From positions 186,001-250,000 of the forward strand of contig JAKUDP010000002.1 of assembly GCA_022570795.1 (NCBI GenBank): a stretch of 64,000 nucleotides of DNA, written 5' to 3'. A program made the position numbers and the translations under genes. Shown here piece by piece: positions 8,153 to 23,237 of the stretch. The notes below the pieces were generated by a model. The model worked only from the letters and a program-made list of their open reading frames with translations, made no database searches and had not been told where the DNA came from. This DNA is from Sphaerulina vaccinii. Its lineage: Eukaryota; Ascomycota; Dothideomycetes; Mycosphaerellales; Mycosphaerellaceae. The stretch's first letter is position 1. Each line of letters opens with the position of its first letter.

Positions 8153-11100
8153 TTACCCCTCTTCTTATAGAATAGCGTCTATTATATCTATATTACTAGA
8201 GTTTTTATAGGTCTAGTAAATACTATTTATATTATACTATCTTAGCGCAAATTCGTAGTAGTTTATAGAGGAGAACTATTATTCTCCTCTATATTCCTAT
8301 ATAGTTCCTTAAAATATTTAAGTATAACTATATTCTTAAAGTTATATAAAAGGCTCTATATAGAGGTAGCATACTCTACCTATTTAATATATACTTCCCT
8401 CTAAGAACTTCTACTAACTTGTTTTATTTAGTAATAGAGGATAGCTTTAATACTATACTTGTTAATCTCCTCTTTGTTTATAATTACTATAGGCTATATA
8501 TTATCTACTTCTTGTAACTCGAGTAGGTCGGTAGAAGTAGGGTATAGTAGAATAGTATAAAACTTCTTAAATACTCTATATAGTATATCTAATTCGATAA
8601 AATAAAGCAAACTAGGGAATATCTAGATAACTATATATTTTATATAAATCTAGTCGAGTTTCTTTATTAGTCGATCGGTAGTAATATTTTTTAGATTTAG
8701 CTAGACTTTATCTCTAATATAGTAAGTAATAGAGGCCGCTCGAGATTAATTAGTATAAAACTCTTATTATTACTATATCGTAGCTATTACTAAATAAGCG
8801 AAGTTATATACTTACTATAGCTTCTAAATAATAGTTTTACCTTTCTCCCGAGGGTTATAGAGGTTTATATTCTTATTAAGTTCTACTATCTCTATATCTT
8901 AGAGATAGTATCTATAGAATAGAAAGAAGGGAGAAATACCTATTATTATAAGTATCCTACTATCTAGAGTAATAGACGCTAGGGATAGCTACTTGCTCTA
9001 ATCTACCTAGTTATATACTATAAAGGCCTAGAGATACGTCTCTATCTCCTAATTGCGTCTTTCTATAGAACTATCTATCTTAGAATAGTAGGCTATCAAA
9101 AGCCTTCGAGTAATATATAGGAGTTTATAAAGTTGTTACTAAAGTCTATTAATAAATTATACCTCTCTATTAGAAATAATACTTAAAAGGAGCTAGTAAA
9201 TAGGTATATACTAGTTAATAATAAAACAAGATAGTCTATCTATATCGAACTAGCCGAGTATTATATAAAGAAATATATTACTTTTACTAAAATAATTTAT
9301 AATAATAAGGATAGTAGTTAATCTATTATCCTTATTCGGTAGGAGATTTATAATAAAGTCTATAGAGATGTCGGTCTATATATAATTAGAGATTAGGAGA
9401 GGCTTTAGAAGGCTTTTCTTTCTATCCCTCTATATTATAGACCGACTATAGATAGTATAGTTATATATAAAATATCGAACTTATATATTTATTTCTATCT
9501 AAAAGAACTATCGGGAAAGATAGTCGATAGTAGCATCTCGGCTAGTATAGCCGCTAAGGATAGAGTTATAAAGTTTCTAGATAATCCGAGTAGTAAGTAG
9601 TTTATAAGAGGGTAGCTAGATATAGTCTCGAAAGTATAGTAGTCTGTTCTAAATCTTATATTCTCTAATAGAGAGGTAGAGGTTTAGTTCTATAGAGAAG
9701 AAATATCTACTTTCTTCTACTACTACTTGTACTTATTAATAGGCCTATTTATATTTAGTATTAAAAGCCTAGCTCTATAGGTCTCGTAGTTTGTCGTCGT
9801 CGGTAAATAGACTAGTCTATTCTTTAGTAGTTATAGGTAGTACTTATATCTCGAGGGAAAGTAATATAGTATATCTATTCGTAAGCCTATTATTAGTCGA
9901 ATTTTTAGAGATGTCCTAGTCTCTATAGAATAGAGCGTCTAGAACTATAGCGTCTTTTCTAGGTTAGTAAACTAGTCTTATCTAGAATAGGGCTAAGAAG
10001 TTAGACTATCGGACCTATTATTTACTTAGATACTTCTTTATAAAGAAAGGTTCTAGGTTCTTATAGTCGGTTAAAACTTCGAAAGTATTAGATAGTTCTT
10101 GCAACTCTAAGTCCTATTTTTTAATATATTTAACTATAGCGAGGAGTTCTTTATTATAGATATCGTAGTTCGCTTCTACTAGAGTATATTATTAGAAAAA
10201 GAAGGTAATAGGGCGCTATTGCTATATAATAGAGTTGTACTAATAGAGGGCGCCTCCGACGGCCTATCTAGAAGAATTAGGCTCTATTTGTATTATTCGG
10301 TCTAGGTTATATAAGGATAATACTAGCCTATTTATAAAGGCGTCTTTTAAATATTTAAAAGTAGTTACCTATTCGTCTATCTATTAGAACCTAACCTCTT
10401 TCTTTATAAAGTCGAGGAGAGGTTTAGCGAGGTTAGTATAGTTCTATATAAAAATCCGATAGTAATTAGTAAAGCCGAGGAATAAACAAACTCCTCGAAT
10501 AGTTATCGGCTTCTTCTAGTTTGTAATAGTAGCTACCTTCTTAGAATCTATTCTAACTCTAATACTAATCTCGATAATATACTCTAAGTACTTTATTAAT
10601 TTTGTCTTAAACTTATATTTACTAATATCTAGTATTAGGCTATTCTCGGTAAGCCTATTAATAATACTCTTTACTTTCTCTTAGTAGTTTTAGAGGGATC
10701 TACTCGAGAAGATAAGAATATTATTAATATATACTATATAAAAGTTATTAAGAAATTCTTTTAAGATCTAGTTTAAAAACCTCTAGAAGGTAGTAGGTAT
10801 ACTAGTTAGCCTAAAGAGGCAAACTTTCTATTTAAATAATTTATAGTATATTCGGAAAGTAGTCTTCTATTTATCTCCCTTTATAATTCTAATATAGTAG
10901 AATATAGTCGAGATATCGAGCTTTATAAGCTACTTGGCTTTACTTAGAAAGGCGAGAGTCTCTTTTATAAGAAGTAGTAGATATCGATCTTTAATAGTAA
11001 TAGTATTAAGACCTCGATAGTCGATATAAAAATATAGGCCTCTTCTAGATTTCTTAGTAAAGAGGATAGGAGCTATAGTAGAGGATTTGCTTATATAAAT

Positions 11101-13161
11101 AAAATTCCTATCTAGTAAAGATATAAAGGTTCTCTATAATATAAGTAGCTCGTTCTAAGTTATATTATAAAAAGGTCTCTATAGAGGTTATTTTTTCTTA
11201 CTATTTTCGTTTTTTTCTAGAAGTATCTTATAGTTAAATCTAGGTCTCTAAAGAGCTAAAGTACTTTTATTCTTAGAAATTAGAAGAAAAGCTTTTATAT
11301 ATTCCTAATAGTATAGGGGTAATTGCTTAAGAACGTTCTTTTCTATAAAAGGAGTCTTTACTTTTAAAGCTTTTTTAATATCTAGGAAGGAAGCTACAAA
11401 TAGTTAGATACTATTCCGAGATTTCTATATATTTTTCTTATTCGAAAAAGAGGCCTATATCCTAAATATAGTAGTAGAGATTATAGTAATCTAGGTAGTA
11501 TTAGTATAGAATCCTCTCGTAGGCTTCTTTTTATATAGGAGGCTTATTCTATTTATAAATTTAAAGTAGTTTGTTATATTATTTACTTATATATTCTTAT
11601 AAAGAAAGAATAGCTACCTAAGAATTAAATCTTCTACTAAGTTCGGTATAGTATAGATAAAGGTATCTATTTTATACCTACTAATATTAAAAGAAAACTT
11701 CGTAATCTAGGAGATTTCTTTATTTCTAGAAGATCCTTGCGCGCTAGTAACTTACTAATAGAATATATTAATAATAGGTAGATAGAGCTTCTTAGCTAGT
11801 TGTTTATTTATTAAATAGTACAACTAGCTACCTTAGTCGAGGAGGGAGAACGTAGTCGCGTAGTTATTAATAATTATAGTAGAATAGAAGAGGAGTATCT
11901 CTATCTTTAGTTAAAACTAATTCTATTCTACTTTTATTAAACTCTACCTCTACTAACAACTTCTAGTAGAGGCTACTCTTCCTCCGAATTCTCTTCTATA
12001 GACTCTACTTCTATTACTCTACTCGAGACGTCTCTATCCTCCTTTGTCGTACTCTAAGTATATATAGCTTATATAGTATTCGGGTTTTATATAGGTAAGA
12101 GGGAGTATTATCGAATTATATATCCTTCTTTTCTATAATAAAAGTAAAAGTTCTTATCTTTTCTTTTTTAAATTATAGAGAGTTCTACCTACTTCGTATA
12201 CTTCTTATCTAAAGACTCGAAGTAGTTTATATATACCTAATCTATTATATCTCTATTATCTATTTTCTTAGTAGAAGAGCTTAACTCTAGAGAGGCTTAA
12301 TATATTATTAAATACTAGAAGTTTGATAGAGTACTATCTATTATTAGAAGATTCTTAGCGAAGGTAATATACCTATTAGAAGAGTTTAATATATATAGAA
12401 TAAAAGCTCTTTTTATTTTATTATTAAAAAAGTTCTCGAGGAACGCTATCTAGACTCTATCTTTCCTATTATCGACTACCTTGCTAGTAAAGCCTATATT
12501 TACAAATACTACTTTAAAGTATAGAAGGTAGTTTATAATTATTTCTTTATTCTTTTAATATATAGTACTTAGAAACTAGAGGGCATAGCGCTACTAGTTT
12601 GCGTCTCTATAGATACTATTAAAATAGGAGAGAAAGGCTTCTATACTTCTAATATCTATCTCGATTACTTTATAAATAGTTATCCTTACTATCTTTATAG
12701 CGTTTTCTTTAATATAACTTATAAAGTAAAGAAACTTCTAAAAGTTGTTGCCGACTACTTCTCTATCGATCTAGAGCTTTACCTTCGCTACTAAAAACTA
12801 ATCTTTCTAATCTACTCTCTTTCTACTAAATATTCTAAGTATAGGAACTCTTTCTTTTAGTTATTATTATACTATTAACTCTATATCTATAGGAGTCGGT
12901 ATAGATACTAGTATCTCTTTCTATATTATATAAAAACTATATATTATTATTACTATTATTATTAGTATAGGCTATACCTAGGCAAGCTTCTATTCTATAT
13001 CTAACTATATAGCCTGCTCTAGTTCTAGAGCTTATACTATTCTATTAATTTATTCGTTCTAAGCTATAAGTTCGGTATAAAACTTTTATATTAGTTATAT
13101 ATATATATATTACTAATAGCGCGCTTAATCTCCTTCTATTCTATTCTAATAATAATTTAAA

Positions 13162-13727
13162 GAAGAGTTTATAAAAACTTCTAAAAAGTTCTATTTATAG
13201 TAGTAACTCGAGAAGAGTTTATAATAACTTCTAAGAAGTTCTATTTATAGTAGTAACTCGAGAAGAGTTTCTAATAACTTCTAAGAAGTCCTATTTATAG
13301 TAGTAACTCGAGAAGAGTTTATAATAACTTCGAGAAGTTCTATTTATAGTAGTAACTCGAGAAGAGTTTATAATAACTTCTAAGAGGTCCTATTTATAGT
13401 AGTAACTTAAGAAGAGTCTATAATAACTTCGAAGAAGTTCTATTTATAGTAGTAACTCGAGAAGAGTTTATAATAACTTCTAAGAAGTTCTATTTATAGT
13501 AGTAACTCGAGAAGAGTTTATAATAACTTCTAAGAAGTTCTATTTATAGTAGTAACTTAAGAAGAGTTTATAATAACTTCGAAGAAGTCCTATTTATAGT
13601 AGTAACTCGAGAAGAGTTTATAATAACTTCTAAGAAGTCCTATTTATAGTAGTAACTCGAGAAGAGTTTATAATAACTTCTAAGAAGTCCTATTTATAGT
13701 AGTAACTCGAGAAGAGTTTATAATATC
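13162..13727. repeat. 50-bp minisatellite, about 11 copies
   Basis: A unit starting GAAGAGTTTATAATAACTTC recurs every 50 bp (one unit is 49) at 13162, 13212, 13262, 13312, 13361 and so on to 13711. Each unit contains two short inverted repeats, AACTTC-TAA-GAAGTT and AACTC-GAGAA-GAGTT, so a transcript could form a string of hairpins. The array sits between the 5' LTR and gag of element A. Units differ by only a few transitions and small indels, so the array is well homogenised despite RIP. Confidence 0.9.
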
Positions 13728-13756
13728 GATTCTATTAGAAAAGAAATATTAGATAA

Positions 13757-13920
13757 TATAATAGATTAAATATAGTAGTCTATAGTACCTAATACTTTAA
13801 ATTAGAGATCTAATATTAAAGAAGGAAAGAGAGTCTAACTTCTAACTTTCTAAAAGATAAAAAAATATTTTAGAATTAGTTATTTTTAGTAAAGCTAACT
13901 TGTAGGCCTAGCCTATAATA
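13757..13920 (-). repeat. 5' LTR of element A
   Basis: Direct repeat of 7989-8152. Differences between the two LTRs are mostly C/T and G/A changes, as expected when RIP hits both copies independently. The 50-bp minisatellite lies just inside it. Confidence 0.8.
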
Positions 13921-16900
13921 GTAGCGAGCTATATATAATTAATATTTTCTAATAAATATATAGAGTAGACCTTATTAATATATATTATAGCCTATTTTTT
14001 ATATAGCTAAAGATACTAATATAGAAGTCTAGTATAGAAGTTTTAGTAAGTACTATATTATAGGAAAACTTCTCTAAAAGTACTTAAGTCTAATAGAGAT
14101 AGTATATAAGTCTACTACTCGAAAGTAGAAATATAATTAAAATCTATAGTAGATATAATATCTATAGCTATTCTTCTTATTAGTATAGAATATAGTAAGT
14201 AAGTAGTAAGTAGTTCTAAAATAAGGTTCTTTTAGTTACTTTATTATATAATTCTCGCTAGGCTTAAAATAATAAGCCTAACTTACTATAGAATACTTTA
14301 TTTTATAGCTTTACTAACTTTGTTACTAGTAGCTACTAGACTTAGATACTATATTAGAGGTACTATCGATTTTTAGATTATTTAGTAAGCTAAAGAACAA
14401 TTCTTATATACCTAGTATTATAAGTATTAGAGTAGTATATATAGAAGCTTAAAAAATCTATTTTAAGTTCTCGAAGACAAACTAAATATATATAAAGTTA
14501 TAGTAGATTTATAGCTAAGTATATATTTATCTAGATCTATCTCGAAGTAACTATATAAACTAATAGAATTAGAATAGAAGAAATATAGCTTATATAGATA
14601 TAGGTATATATTTTAAATACAAAGTATATATAGTAGTCTAGCTAAATTCCCTTATATACTATACTCGCCTTTCTAATAGTATTCGAGAAAAGAAGGGAAT
14701 CTTAGTACTTATACCTCTCTAAGACTAGGGCCTAGAGAATAGGTATTTTCTTAGTAATATAATTATATATTCTAGCAAATATATCTACCTCGATAGCTTT
14801 AAACTAATTATATTTCTACCTTTAGCTAGTAGTATATTATTTATCTAGATATTCTTTACTACTAATTAGAAATAGTCCGATACTACTACTCTAGAACTAT
14901 CGGTATAACTCTAATTAGTAGAAAAGAAACTAGGTTTAACTAGCTCTACTATTCTATTAGTAATAGGCCCTAGCTATATATATATAAAGAATTCTTTATT
15001 CGTAGATAGGATATTAAAACAATTAAAAGCTAGTAGACTTTCGGTAGTACTACTACTACAATTCGTAAGTTAGTAGAAGAGTAGGTTCTAGATAGATTCT
15101 TCTAGGCTAGGCTTTTCGTCGGTTTGCAAAAATATATATATAGATACTATAGGTCGATACTTAGCTTAAGTAGGCTAGTCTCTAGGCTATAGTACTATAA
15201 GCCCGAGCTTTAGTCTTATATCTATTAAGCTAAGAGATTATTACGACTTATACTTTATATATTTTTATTAATAAAGAGAATTTTACTTCAAGTTAGATAC
15301 TACAACTATACTCGTAGAATCTATAATATACTCGGAGTTAATTAGTTGCTAGGAACTATTATTACTATTATCTAGTAGTATTTTGGCAATTTTACTAGTA
15401 ACAATCTCGACTTTGTTACTAGTATATATATCTATATTATAACTACAAACTAGGAATAATTCTAGATAGGCTATAATATCTTGGTTAGAAGTACCTATAT
15501 AGTAATAGGTATATAATATACCTATAAATACAATCTATATATAATAGGCTATATCGATATATTAATATTATTTTATAATATTATTTATAATATCTATAAG
15601 TAGTCTCCCGAACTTAGCTCGATACTACTATTAACCTCTAGTATTCTTGCCTACTAATAGCGCTAACTAATTCCCTAGCCTAGGTCTACTATTCCTTAGT
15701 TCTATAACTATAGTAAGAAAGTAGGTTACTATAGAGATCTAGTTTAACTTTTACTTCGATTATGCTTTATAGATATTATATCTCTTATATAGCTCGAGAG
15801 CTATTAACTTGTTCCTATCTAGCTTATAGCTATTAAGGCTATCTCTAATCTTTAGCTAGAAGTATAGGTACTATACAAATTATAGCCCTCCTCTAATTAT
15901 TATTTTATAGACTTTAATAGCTAGCTTATCTAGCTTATAATATCTACTTAGGTATAGTATTAGAGAGAATTCTACTAGCTAGTTTCTTGGGCAGAGCGTC
16001 GCTAATAGTAGCGCTAGTATATCTTGCTAGTACTCTTTACTAGAGTTTACTAACTCTATATCTATTACTATATACGATAGTCGAGGCCTATATATAATAC
16101 TTTAGGAAGTGTTCGTATAATCTTTGCTTATAAAATACTTCTAAGTAGGTATATTTGTAGTAGCATAGAGTACTCTCTTTAATTGCTACTAGTTAGTAGT
16201 AGGACGATAGTAGTCTAAAGGTAGTTTACTAATAGTATATAGAGTTATAAGTGTTCTTTTATATATATTATACTATTATAGCTTCTAAGGCGATCTAAAA
16301 TATATAGTAATAACTTCGACTTTCGACTTTGCGACCTCTTCTATACTATAGTCGTCTAAGTTGTTAGTTTTAAAATAAAAGCTTACTACGATTCTAACTA
16401 TAATCTTTTCTAAGTATCGAGCCTCCGAGTAGTTTATATAGCTATATTCGATACTCTAGATATCTAGCCTTTGTTATACTATAGTCTAGGTAAACAAATA
16501 GAGGCTTTAGAACTCGTCTACTTAGATACGAGAAAACCTTTCTAATAGTAGAATAGTTCTCTAATTAATAATTAGCTATTAATTACTATATAGTAGCAAA
16601 GATTAATTATAGTATTCTAGAATTAGGAACCTATAGTATATAGCATCTTCCTATCTATATACGCTATCGCTAGTATATAATATAGTTAGTAAGTCTAGTA
16701 GTTCTATTCGGGAACTAGTTCCCTACTTTTAAATATCTATATAAAATATTACTATAAGAGATAGGTATATACAAACCTATACCTTTTCTACTAAATTAGA
16801 AGATTAGTCTTTACTAACTTTGCTATCGCGCCTTGCTATAAGATTCTATAGATCTATTAATACTTCGATTAGATAATATAAGCTACTAGCAAAAGACTCT

Positions 16901-19900
16901 ATAGCCCTAAAGTATAAAGATATAGGAAACTACCTCTACTTCTATAGATAATAGATAAATAGTATAATATAATATAAATTAGTATCTCTAGCTTTCAAGC
17001 CTACTTACTAGGCTTCTCTTCTTATATACTATTCTATACTTGCTCTCGTAGCTTGCTATAATCTATATATATCGACGAGTTGTTAATAGTATAGATATAC
17101 TATATTAGTAGTATCGTCTTTATATAGCAGCTTTATTCTCTATAGATATATAGTATAGAGTATTACGATACTTTATTACTCGGCTAATATTCGGTAGATA
17201 CTAGGTATTATTCGTGGCCTCGTAATGTCGGGCTAAGGTTGTTAAGTACTAGAAACTATATTAAAGGGCCAGATAAAAAACTAAGTATAATACTTCGATA
17301 GAACTTTAAATAATAGAATAGCTCCGACTTTCGCTATCTATTCTTCTCGAATTATATAATAGTTTAGGCCTAGATATATCTGCCTCAATTCTAACTATTA
17401 TACTTCCTCTACTAGCTCGGTAATATATTATAAAAAATCTTCTAATATAGCGAATGCTTCTAGATACTATTATACTTACTATAAGTTATAGTATAGGGAA
17501 TTAGCCCAAACTCTTACTAGTCTAATAAGATATATTACCTTTCTTTATAAGTACTTACTTTAGTAATATATATATTAGTCTACTAAACTCTAACCTATCT
17601 TCCTATTATAGATACTTTTATATAATTTACGAGCGCGAGCTTCTTATAGCTCTATTATATAATATCTATACCTTTTTACAATCTAGATTACTAATAGTAA
17701 GCCTATTAATTAACTTAGATAGTTATACTACAAGTAGGCGGATATAATACCTCGACCGAATAGATATATATAAGCCTAGACTATAGTATATATATAGTAC
17801 TACTTAAGATAATACTCTAGAAATCTTAGGTCTATCTAGGTAAGATAGGAAATAGAGAGCTTTAATATAAGAGACTCTATACTAACGAGAAAGCTCTTTA
17901 GATACTACTATATTCCTTAAAACTATATACTCTAAAGCTTATAAGAAATATAGTCGTAGGTCTATCTAGTTGCTTTATATATCTATACTTGCGCTCTAAT
18001 ATTAAAGGCCTATTATAATTATAGATATTCGAGGGGAAAGTATAGTAGAAGGCCGAGATGCGACTATTATAAGGATAAAAGTATAGATTGTCTCTATTAG
18101 TATTTCTTCCCTAAGTAAATATAATATATCTATTTCTAACCTATATATTAGACTAACGCCTAATTAGTATATTATATCTAGATAGAAAATTAGTTAGTTA
18201 TTAGATATATACTATTCGATATTAAGTATATAGAACTTAATAGCCGAGATAGTAACTAGAATTCGTTAGCTATTAGTAGAGGTAGCTAAGCTATCTAGTA
18301 AGGTCTATTAAATATTCTAGAAGGAGCGCGAGATCTATTATCTTAAGGATAGTAAAAGCTAGAGTTAATATAGTATATTAAAACTATTCGAAGTAAATAT
18401 AAGTTATTCGAGACTACTTTTTCTATACTCGAATATAGAGCTAGCTTGTTCTATACTATATAGCCTAGAGCTATAGTTTCTATCTCGCTATTATATAGCT
18501 ACTTTAAGTCTATACTAATATATAGAGTCCTTTATATAATTCTATAAATATTCTAAGTAATATAATTAGAAGTCCTAAAGAGGATATAGTTCTACTATTT
18601 TATAATCGTATAGGTAAAAACTATATTATTATTCTAGATTATAATCTAAAATATAAGTCTATATCTAGTAATATATCTATTCGAGGTATATCGATATTAG
18701 TAGGTAGCTCTATTATATTTAATATTATAAGAAGTATAGCTACTTTTTAGTAATCTTATAGTATAGTATCGTCGTTTCTAAACTATAATTTTATCTACTA
18801 TTCTAGTCTTAGAGCTATTTCTAAGTCTACGAATATTAATCTAAGCAAGCTTTCTTAACTTTATAAAGAGCTTGTAAGTCTAACTATATAATTATACCTA
18901 GTACTAGTAGCCTACTTCTACTACGTCTACTATTAGTCGCAGACGCTGTCGGATATATTCTATTTAGTTTTATATAGTTACTAAAGGTTATAGAAGCTCT
19001 AGAAGTACTATATATTAGTCGCTAGCTAGTCGATAAAGCTACTAACTATAACGCTTCTATATATACTATAGAGAGTATAGCTATATACTATATATTATCT
19101 AATATATATTTTCTAGATTTTATTAGTAATATAATAATTAAGCACCTATAATTTCTCTTACTCGATAGTATATACTTTTTAACTAAAAAAGGAGTTACTT
19201 CTCGCTTCTACTTAATTACTAATAGCCTAGTAGAATACTTTTCTATAATATATATATATTCTATCTTATCGTCTCTCCTACTCTTTATAATCTACTTCTA
19301 CTAGCTATCGAGTAGTAGCGAAGGTCTATATTTATATAAGAGTAGAGATCGAGAACAAGAAGCGCTATATAGACTTAGATACTAGCCGAATTGCTAGGGC
19401 GTAGTAACTAAACTTAGCGCTTTTTTCTTTACCTATACGAGTATATCTAGCTAGATAAAGTCTACTAGAGCGCGACTATTATAGCTAATACTCTCCTATA
19501 ATAGTTAGATCTACCTCGCGAGTTTCTATTATATCTACTAGATTTCCGAGTCTATTACTATTATAAAGTAATTCTAGATAGTAATAATAGAGCTAAGTAA
19601 TAATAGTAGTAATAGCGAGGTAGAGAAATATACCTAGCTTTTTCTAGCAAACTTTTAGTAACTCTATAACTTTTACTACTAGCTATTATTATCCTTTTTA
19701 TCTATACTAGTACTACTACGACTAATACTTTATAAGGATGCGGCGAATATATACTATATATTACTATTAATCCGGTTATCGATCTAATTCTATCTTCTCT
19801 TATACCTACCTACTATAGATAATAAGCCTCCTTTAAATACTATAATTCTACTATATTTTAATAGGTCCTTTGCTAGCTAGCTACTCTTTCCTTCTTCTTC

Positions 19901-21707
19901 TAGTCCTTTAATATAGTTTAGATTAAAAGGATCGAGGCCTATCGATTATAGGCTTATATAGGGCTAAGCCGAGCTCTATTAATAATTATACTATATATAC
20001 TATAATATATAATACTCTAGATAGCTATTTCGGTATCGCTTCTAATAGTCTACTATTATAACTATATAGTAGCTTTATAGGTCTATTATCTCTTTTATAG
20101 CTATATTTTTAAACTAATAAGTATTATTATATAGAGTAGAGCTATATATAGTCTACTAGACTAAGTACTATATATATATATATACTAGTTATTTAGTACC
20201 TATACTTATATTCTATATATTACTCTATTAGTATATATAATATATCGATTTAGCCTATTATATAGTAAGTAGCTCTATTATAAGTAGATAGTAGGGCCGA
20301 ATCGAGTACTCTAAAACCTCTTCTATATAGATACTATATCGGTAGTATAATTAGCGCAAGGTACGAGAAGAAGAGCGCTAATATAGACGAGGTAGGTTAC
20401 TTACTTATATTAAAGCTATAATAGTAGTAGCGACCCGTTTGCTATAAGCTCGAATTCTAGATACTCTTCGATAGCTAATAAGAACCCGAGCGCTTGCGAT
20501 ACTACTATAATAGATATAAGAAATACTCTAGGCAAAAGCTATAAGTTAAGATAGTAAGGCTACTCGAGGTCCTAGACTTTATAGTACTAAATATAGTCTA
20601 GTAGTATAAATAGAATATATAAGCTAAGTCTGCGCTAATAGAGATATAAGAAAAGTTAGTATAGTACTAGTAGTTATACTAGTAGCAAGTAGAGTAATCT
20701 ATAGGGCCGGTTTAGTATAAGAATATCTTAGTATATTAAATTAAGATAGAAGCTCTACTATTATAGAGTATAATTGTAGCGCTTAGTCTCGAAATAGGCT
20801 AGAGTAAACTATAATTAATATATATATAATATCGGGTAGCGAGACTATATATACTTACTAGTAGCTTGTTACTAATATATTAACTTACAATCTAGAAGAG
20901 CTCGACTCGAACGAGATATTAGAATAGATATATAGAACTAGTTATAATATATTATATAGTCGGACTAAAGCTTCTATTCTCTAGATTATATATTTAATAT
21001 TCTAATAAGAATTATATTATAATCCTCCCTATATTAAGAAATAGTATAATAGTTATAGTAGTAGCTATTATTAATATAGATAGACTCTCGCAGAATCTAG
21101 TAAGTATCCTTATATAATATTTATAGAATTTTAGGTATTAGAGGCAAATTCGAGTTATCGATCGAATAATAGATAAATAGAGCTAGTTATTATATAGCTA
21201 GTTTACGAGAGTTCGGGTACCCTATTAAGATAAGCGATATAGAAGGCTAGCGCTAATTTTAGTAAAGATTAAAAAGAGTATACCTACTAAATATCTAAAT
21301 AGAAGGTACTTGCAACCTTGTTTAATAGTACTACAAATAGTACTAGCCTATTTATTACCGAATTTAAATATTCATTTATATTAGGATATATACTATCAAA
21401 CTCTACTAATAATATATAATAGAACGAAGAGAGAGTAAAGAATAGAGTAGTAATTAAAAGATAGAAATATAATTAGTATTAACTTAATATATAAAATATT
21501 TAAAAAATATATAAAAAAGTATAAAAATATTCTTATTTATATTATATAATATAATAGAGAGCTATTAAGTTTCTAGTAGCGAGTATAATAAGCTATAATT
21601 ATTATTATTATATAGACCCTATTATTTATATAATATATTTAATCTACTACCTATATATCTCTCTTATTTAAAAGAAAAAAAATACTTTATACTACTAATA
21701 TTAGAGC
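13921..21707. other. RIP-degraded sequence of unassigned origin
   Basis: The sequence is AT-rich with all frames full of stops and no LTR pair that I could match. Islands of higher G+C (for example 18,930-19,100, 19,330-19,560 and 20,340-20,720) look like remnants of coding sequence. I could not identify reverse transcriptase, transposase or integrase motifs with confidence. The CpA/TpG depletion is as strong as in element A. Confidence 0.6.
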
Positions 21708-21712
21708 CTCTA

Positions 21713-21896
21713 TATTATAACCCGACACCTGCCTACCTACCTATATTTACTTATAACTATTATATATACGCGGCTAGGCCCGATGCGGCTAGCGCGCTTG
21801 GCGCTTTTTTTTATACTTACTTGTTCGCGCCCTTGCGCTTCTTTTAGATACTTTGTCTACAACCTAATTTACTATACTACTATTTATAATATTATA
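21713..21896 (+). repeat. 5' LTR of element B
   Basis: It starts TATTATAACCCGA and ends ATTATA; TG...CA ends have become TA...TA. A GC-rich core (CGCGGCTAGGCCCGATGCGG) is exactly conserved in the 3' LTR. The LTR pair differs at only about 10-12 positions, mostly transitions. Confidence 0.85.
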
Positions 21897-23015
21897 CTTT
21901 ATAGACCTTACTTATAGTATATAGTTCCTAGTTATAGTTATAGTTAACGCCGCATTTAGAACGCGTCTCGTACCAAAAGTGCAAACTCGAGGCAGCTCTA
22001 GCAAAAGCGCGCCTATAGTAAGATTATAGTTCTTAGTTAAGGTTATAGTTACTATAGTAGTTACAGACCTTAGTTCTTAGTCGAGTCGAGCTACCTTAAC
22101 ATAGCGAGACTTAATAGCAATCTACTAGGCGCTTGTAGTCTCAACCTATATATATCTATCCTTAATTGCGAGTCGCTCTTTAGAGCTACTAATATAGATT
22201 CTTAAACCCAAAGTCGCTAACTAGAAGGCGACGCATTCTGCTAGCACGCCGACGCACTCTACTAATAGTAGTAGGAGATCGCTAACAAGCTCTTAATAAT
22301 CGAAGAAGAGCCCGACTTTAAAGATAGTCTTAACCTCCTCGAGTATATTACCTATAAGTATAATAACTTATTTAACAAAGACCGCACTTAGATTACTTTT
22401 GCCGATATAGCCGGCAAGGAAGTTATATTAGAAGTCGCTCTTCTTAAGAGTCTATCTCTCTTTAAGCTTCGAGATATTACTAAGGTAGTACTAGAGGGTA
22501 TATATAATATACTCTATAATATCTTCTATAACTATAAGCTAGCTCTAAACTAGTTAGTAGTTGTTTAGGAAGCTAACGAACTTAATTAATAGAAGAATAA
22601 GGATATAGTCGCTTAGTATAATAGACTCGAGTCTAAGAGAGATACTTTAAGTACTAAGAAAAAGATACTAAGTGCCGAAAAGGACGCTTTAGTTATAGAG
22701 AAGGATGTAGCTACGACTAAGGTATAGCGACTATAGGATATAATTAATAGAGAGCTCGGTAATATTATTAATAATAATAGTAAAGCCTTTATAGCCGAGT
22801 TAAAAAAGGATATAGAAGGCATTAAGCAACGCAAGGACTTCTATAAGAATCTATCTAATAAACTATAAGAGAAGGTTAATTAATTAGAGGCTTAAGAAGC
22901 TAAAGCTAGTTAAGAAACCTTACTCGAGCTTAGTATCTTACGCAACGATATTATAGATATTACTTAGAAGAATAAGGAACTCGAGGAGTATATCTAGTAG
23001 CTCTCTTATCGTAAC

Positions 23016-23237
23016 TTGAGCCTCTTCTCGCGCAGCCGCCTGCTAGCTAATAGTACTAGTACTAGTACTAGTAGTAGCGGCAGAGGCGGAGGTAGAGGAG
23101 ATTCCTCTAAAGGTCGAGGCTACTATAACTTATACTCGCAATCCAGACCTCGCGGCCGCTGCGATAGCTTATTATATTTACTTTATATTAGACGCTATAA
23201 AGGAGATATCTATAGTCCTAATAGAGACCTCCTCTAG
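23016..23237 (+). pseudogene. Surviving open piece of the gag region of element B
   Basis: A 73-codon frame rich in Ser, Gly and Arg (RG/GR repeats) remains open inside the gag-like region. It is a chance survivor of RIP rather than a gene: the flanking frame is closed by TAG and TAA codons. The Gly/Arg-rich composition fits a nucleic-acid-binding gag segment. Confidence 0.5.

Larger units (their letters stand above)
7989..13920 (-). mobile_element. Ty3/gypsy LTR retrotransposon A, minus strand, heavily RIPed
   Basis: Two direct repeats of about 164 bp bound the element. On the minus strand the order is leader with minisatellite, gag, zinc knuckle, protease/RT/RNase H, integrase. A CCHC knuckle relic lies near 12,125-12,160, with Cys and His codons turned to Tyr. 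The reverse transcriptase Y-x-DD box is at about 10,695-10,735, where both Asp codons have become Asn codons. Upstream of it in coding sense (about 10,745-10,940) the pattern reads like the gypsy RT core, with Trp codons changed to stops. Every frame is interrupted, so the element is dead. No matching 5-bp target duplication could be read at the edges. Confidence 0.8.

Noticed and set aside
21713..21896. GC-rich core of the element B LTR as a separate regulatory island or rDNA fragment
   Set aside because: An identical copy at 28.99 kb and the flanking target duplication show that it is part of an LTR.
22613..22834. Minus-strand 73-codon frame in the island
   Set aside because: It lies antisense to the gag region of element B; open only by chance because RIP produces stops mainly in other contexts.
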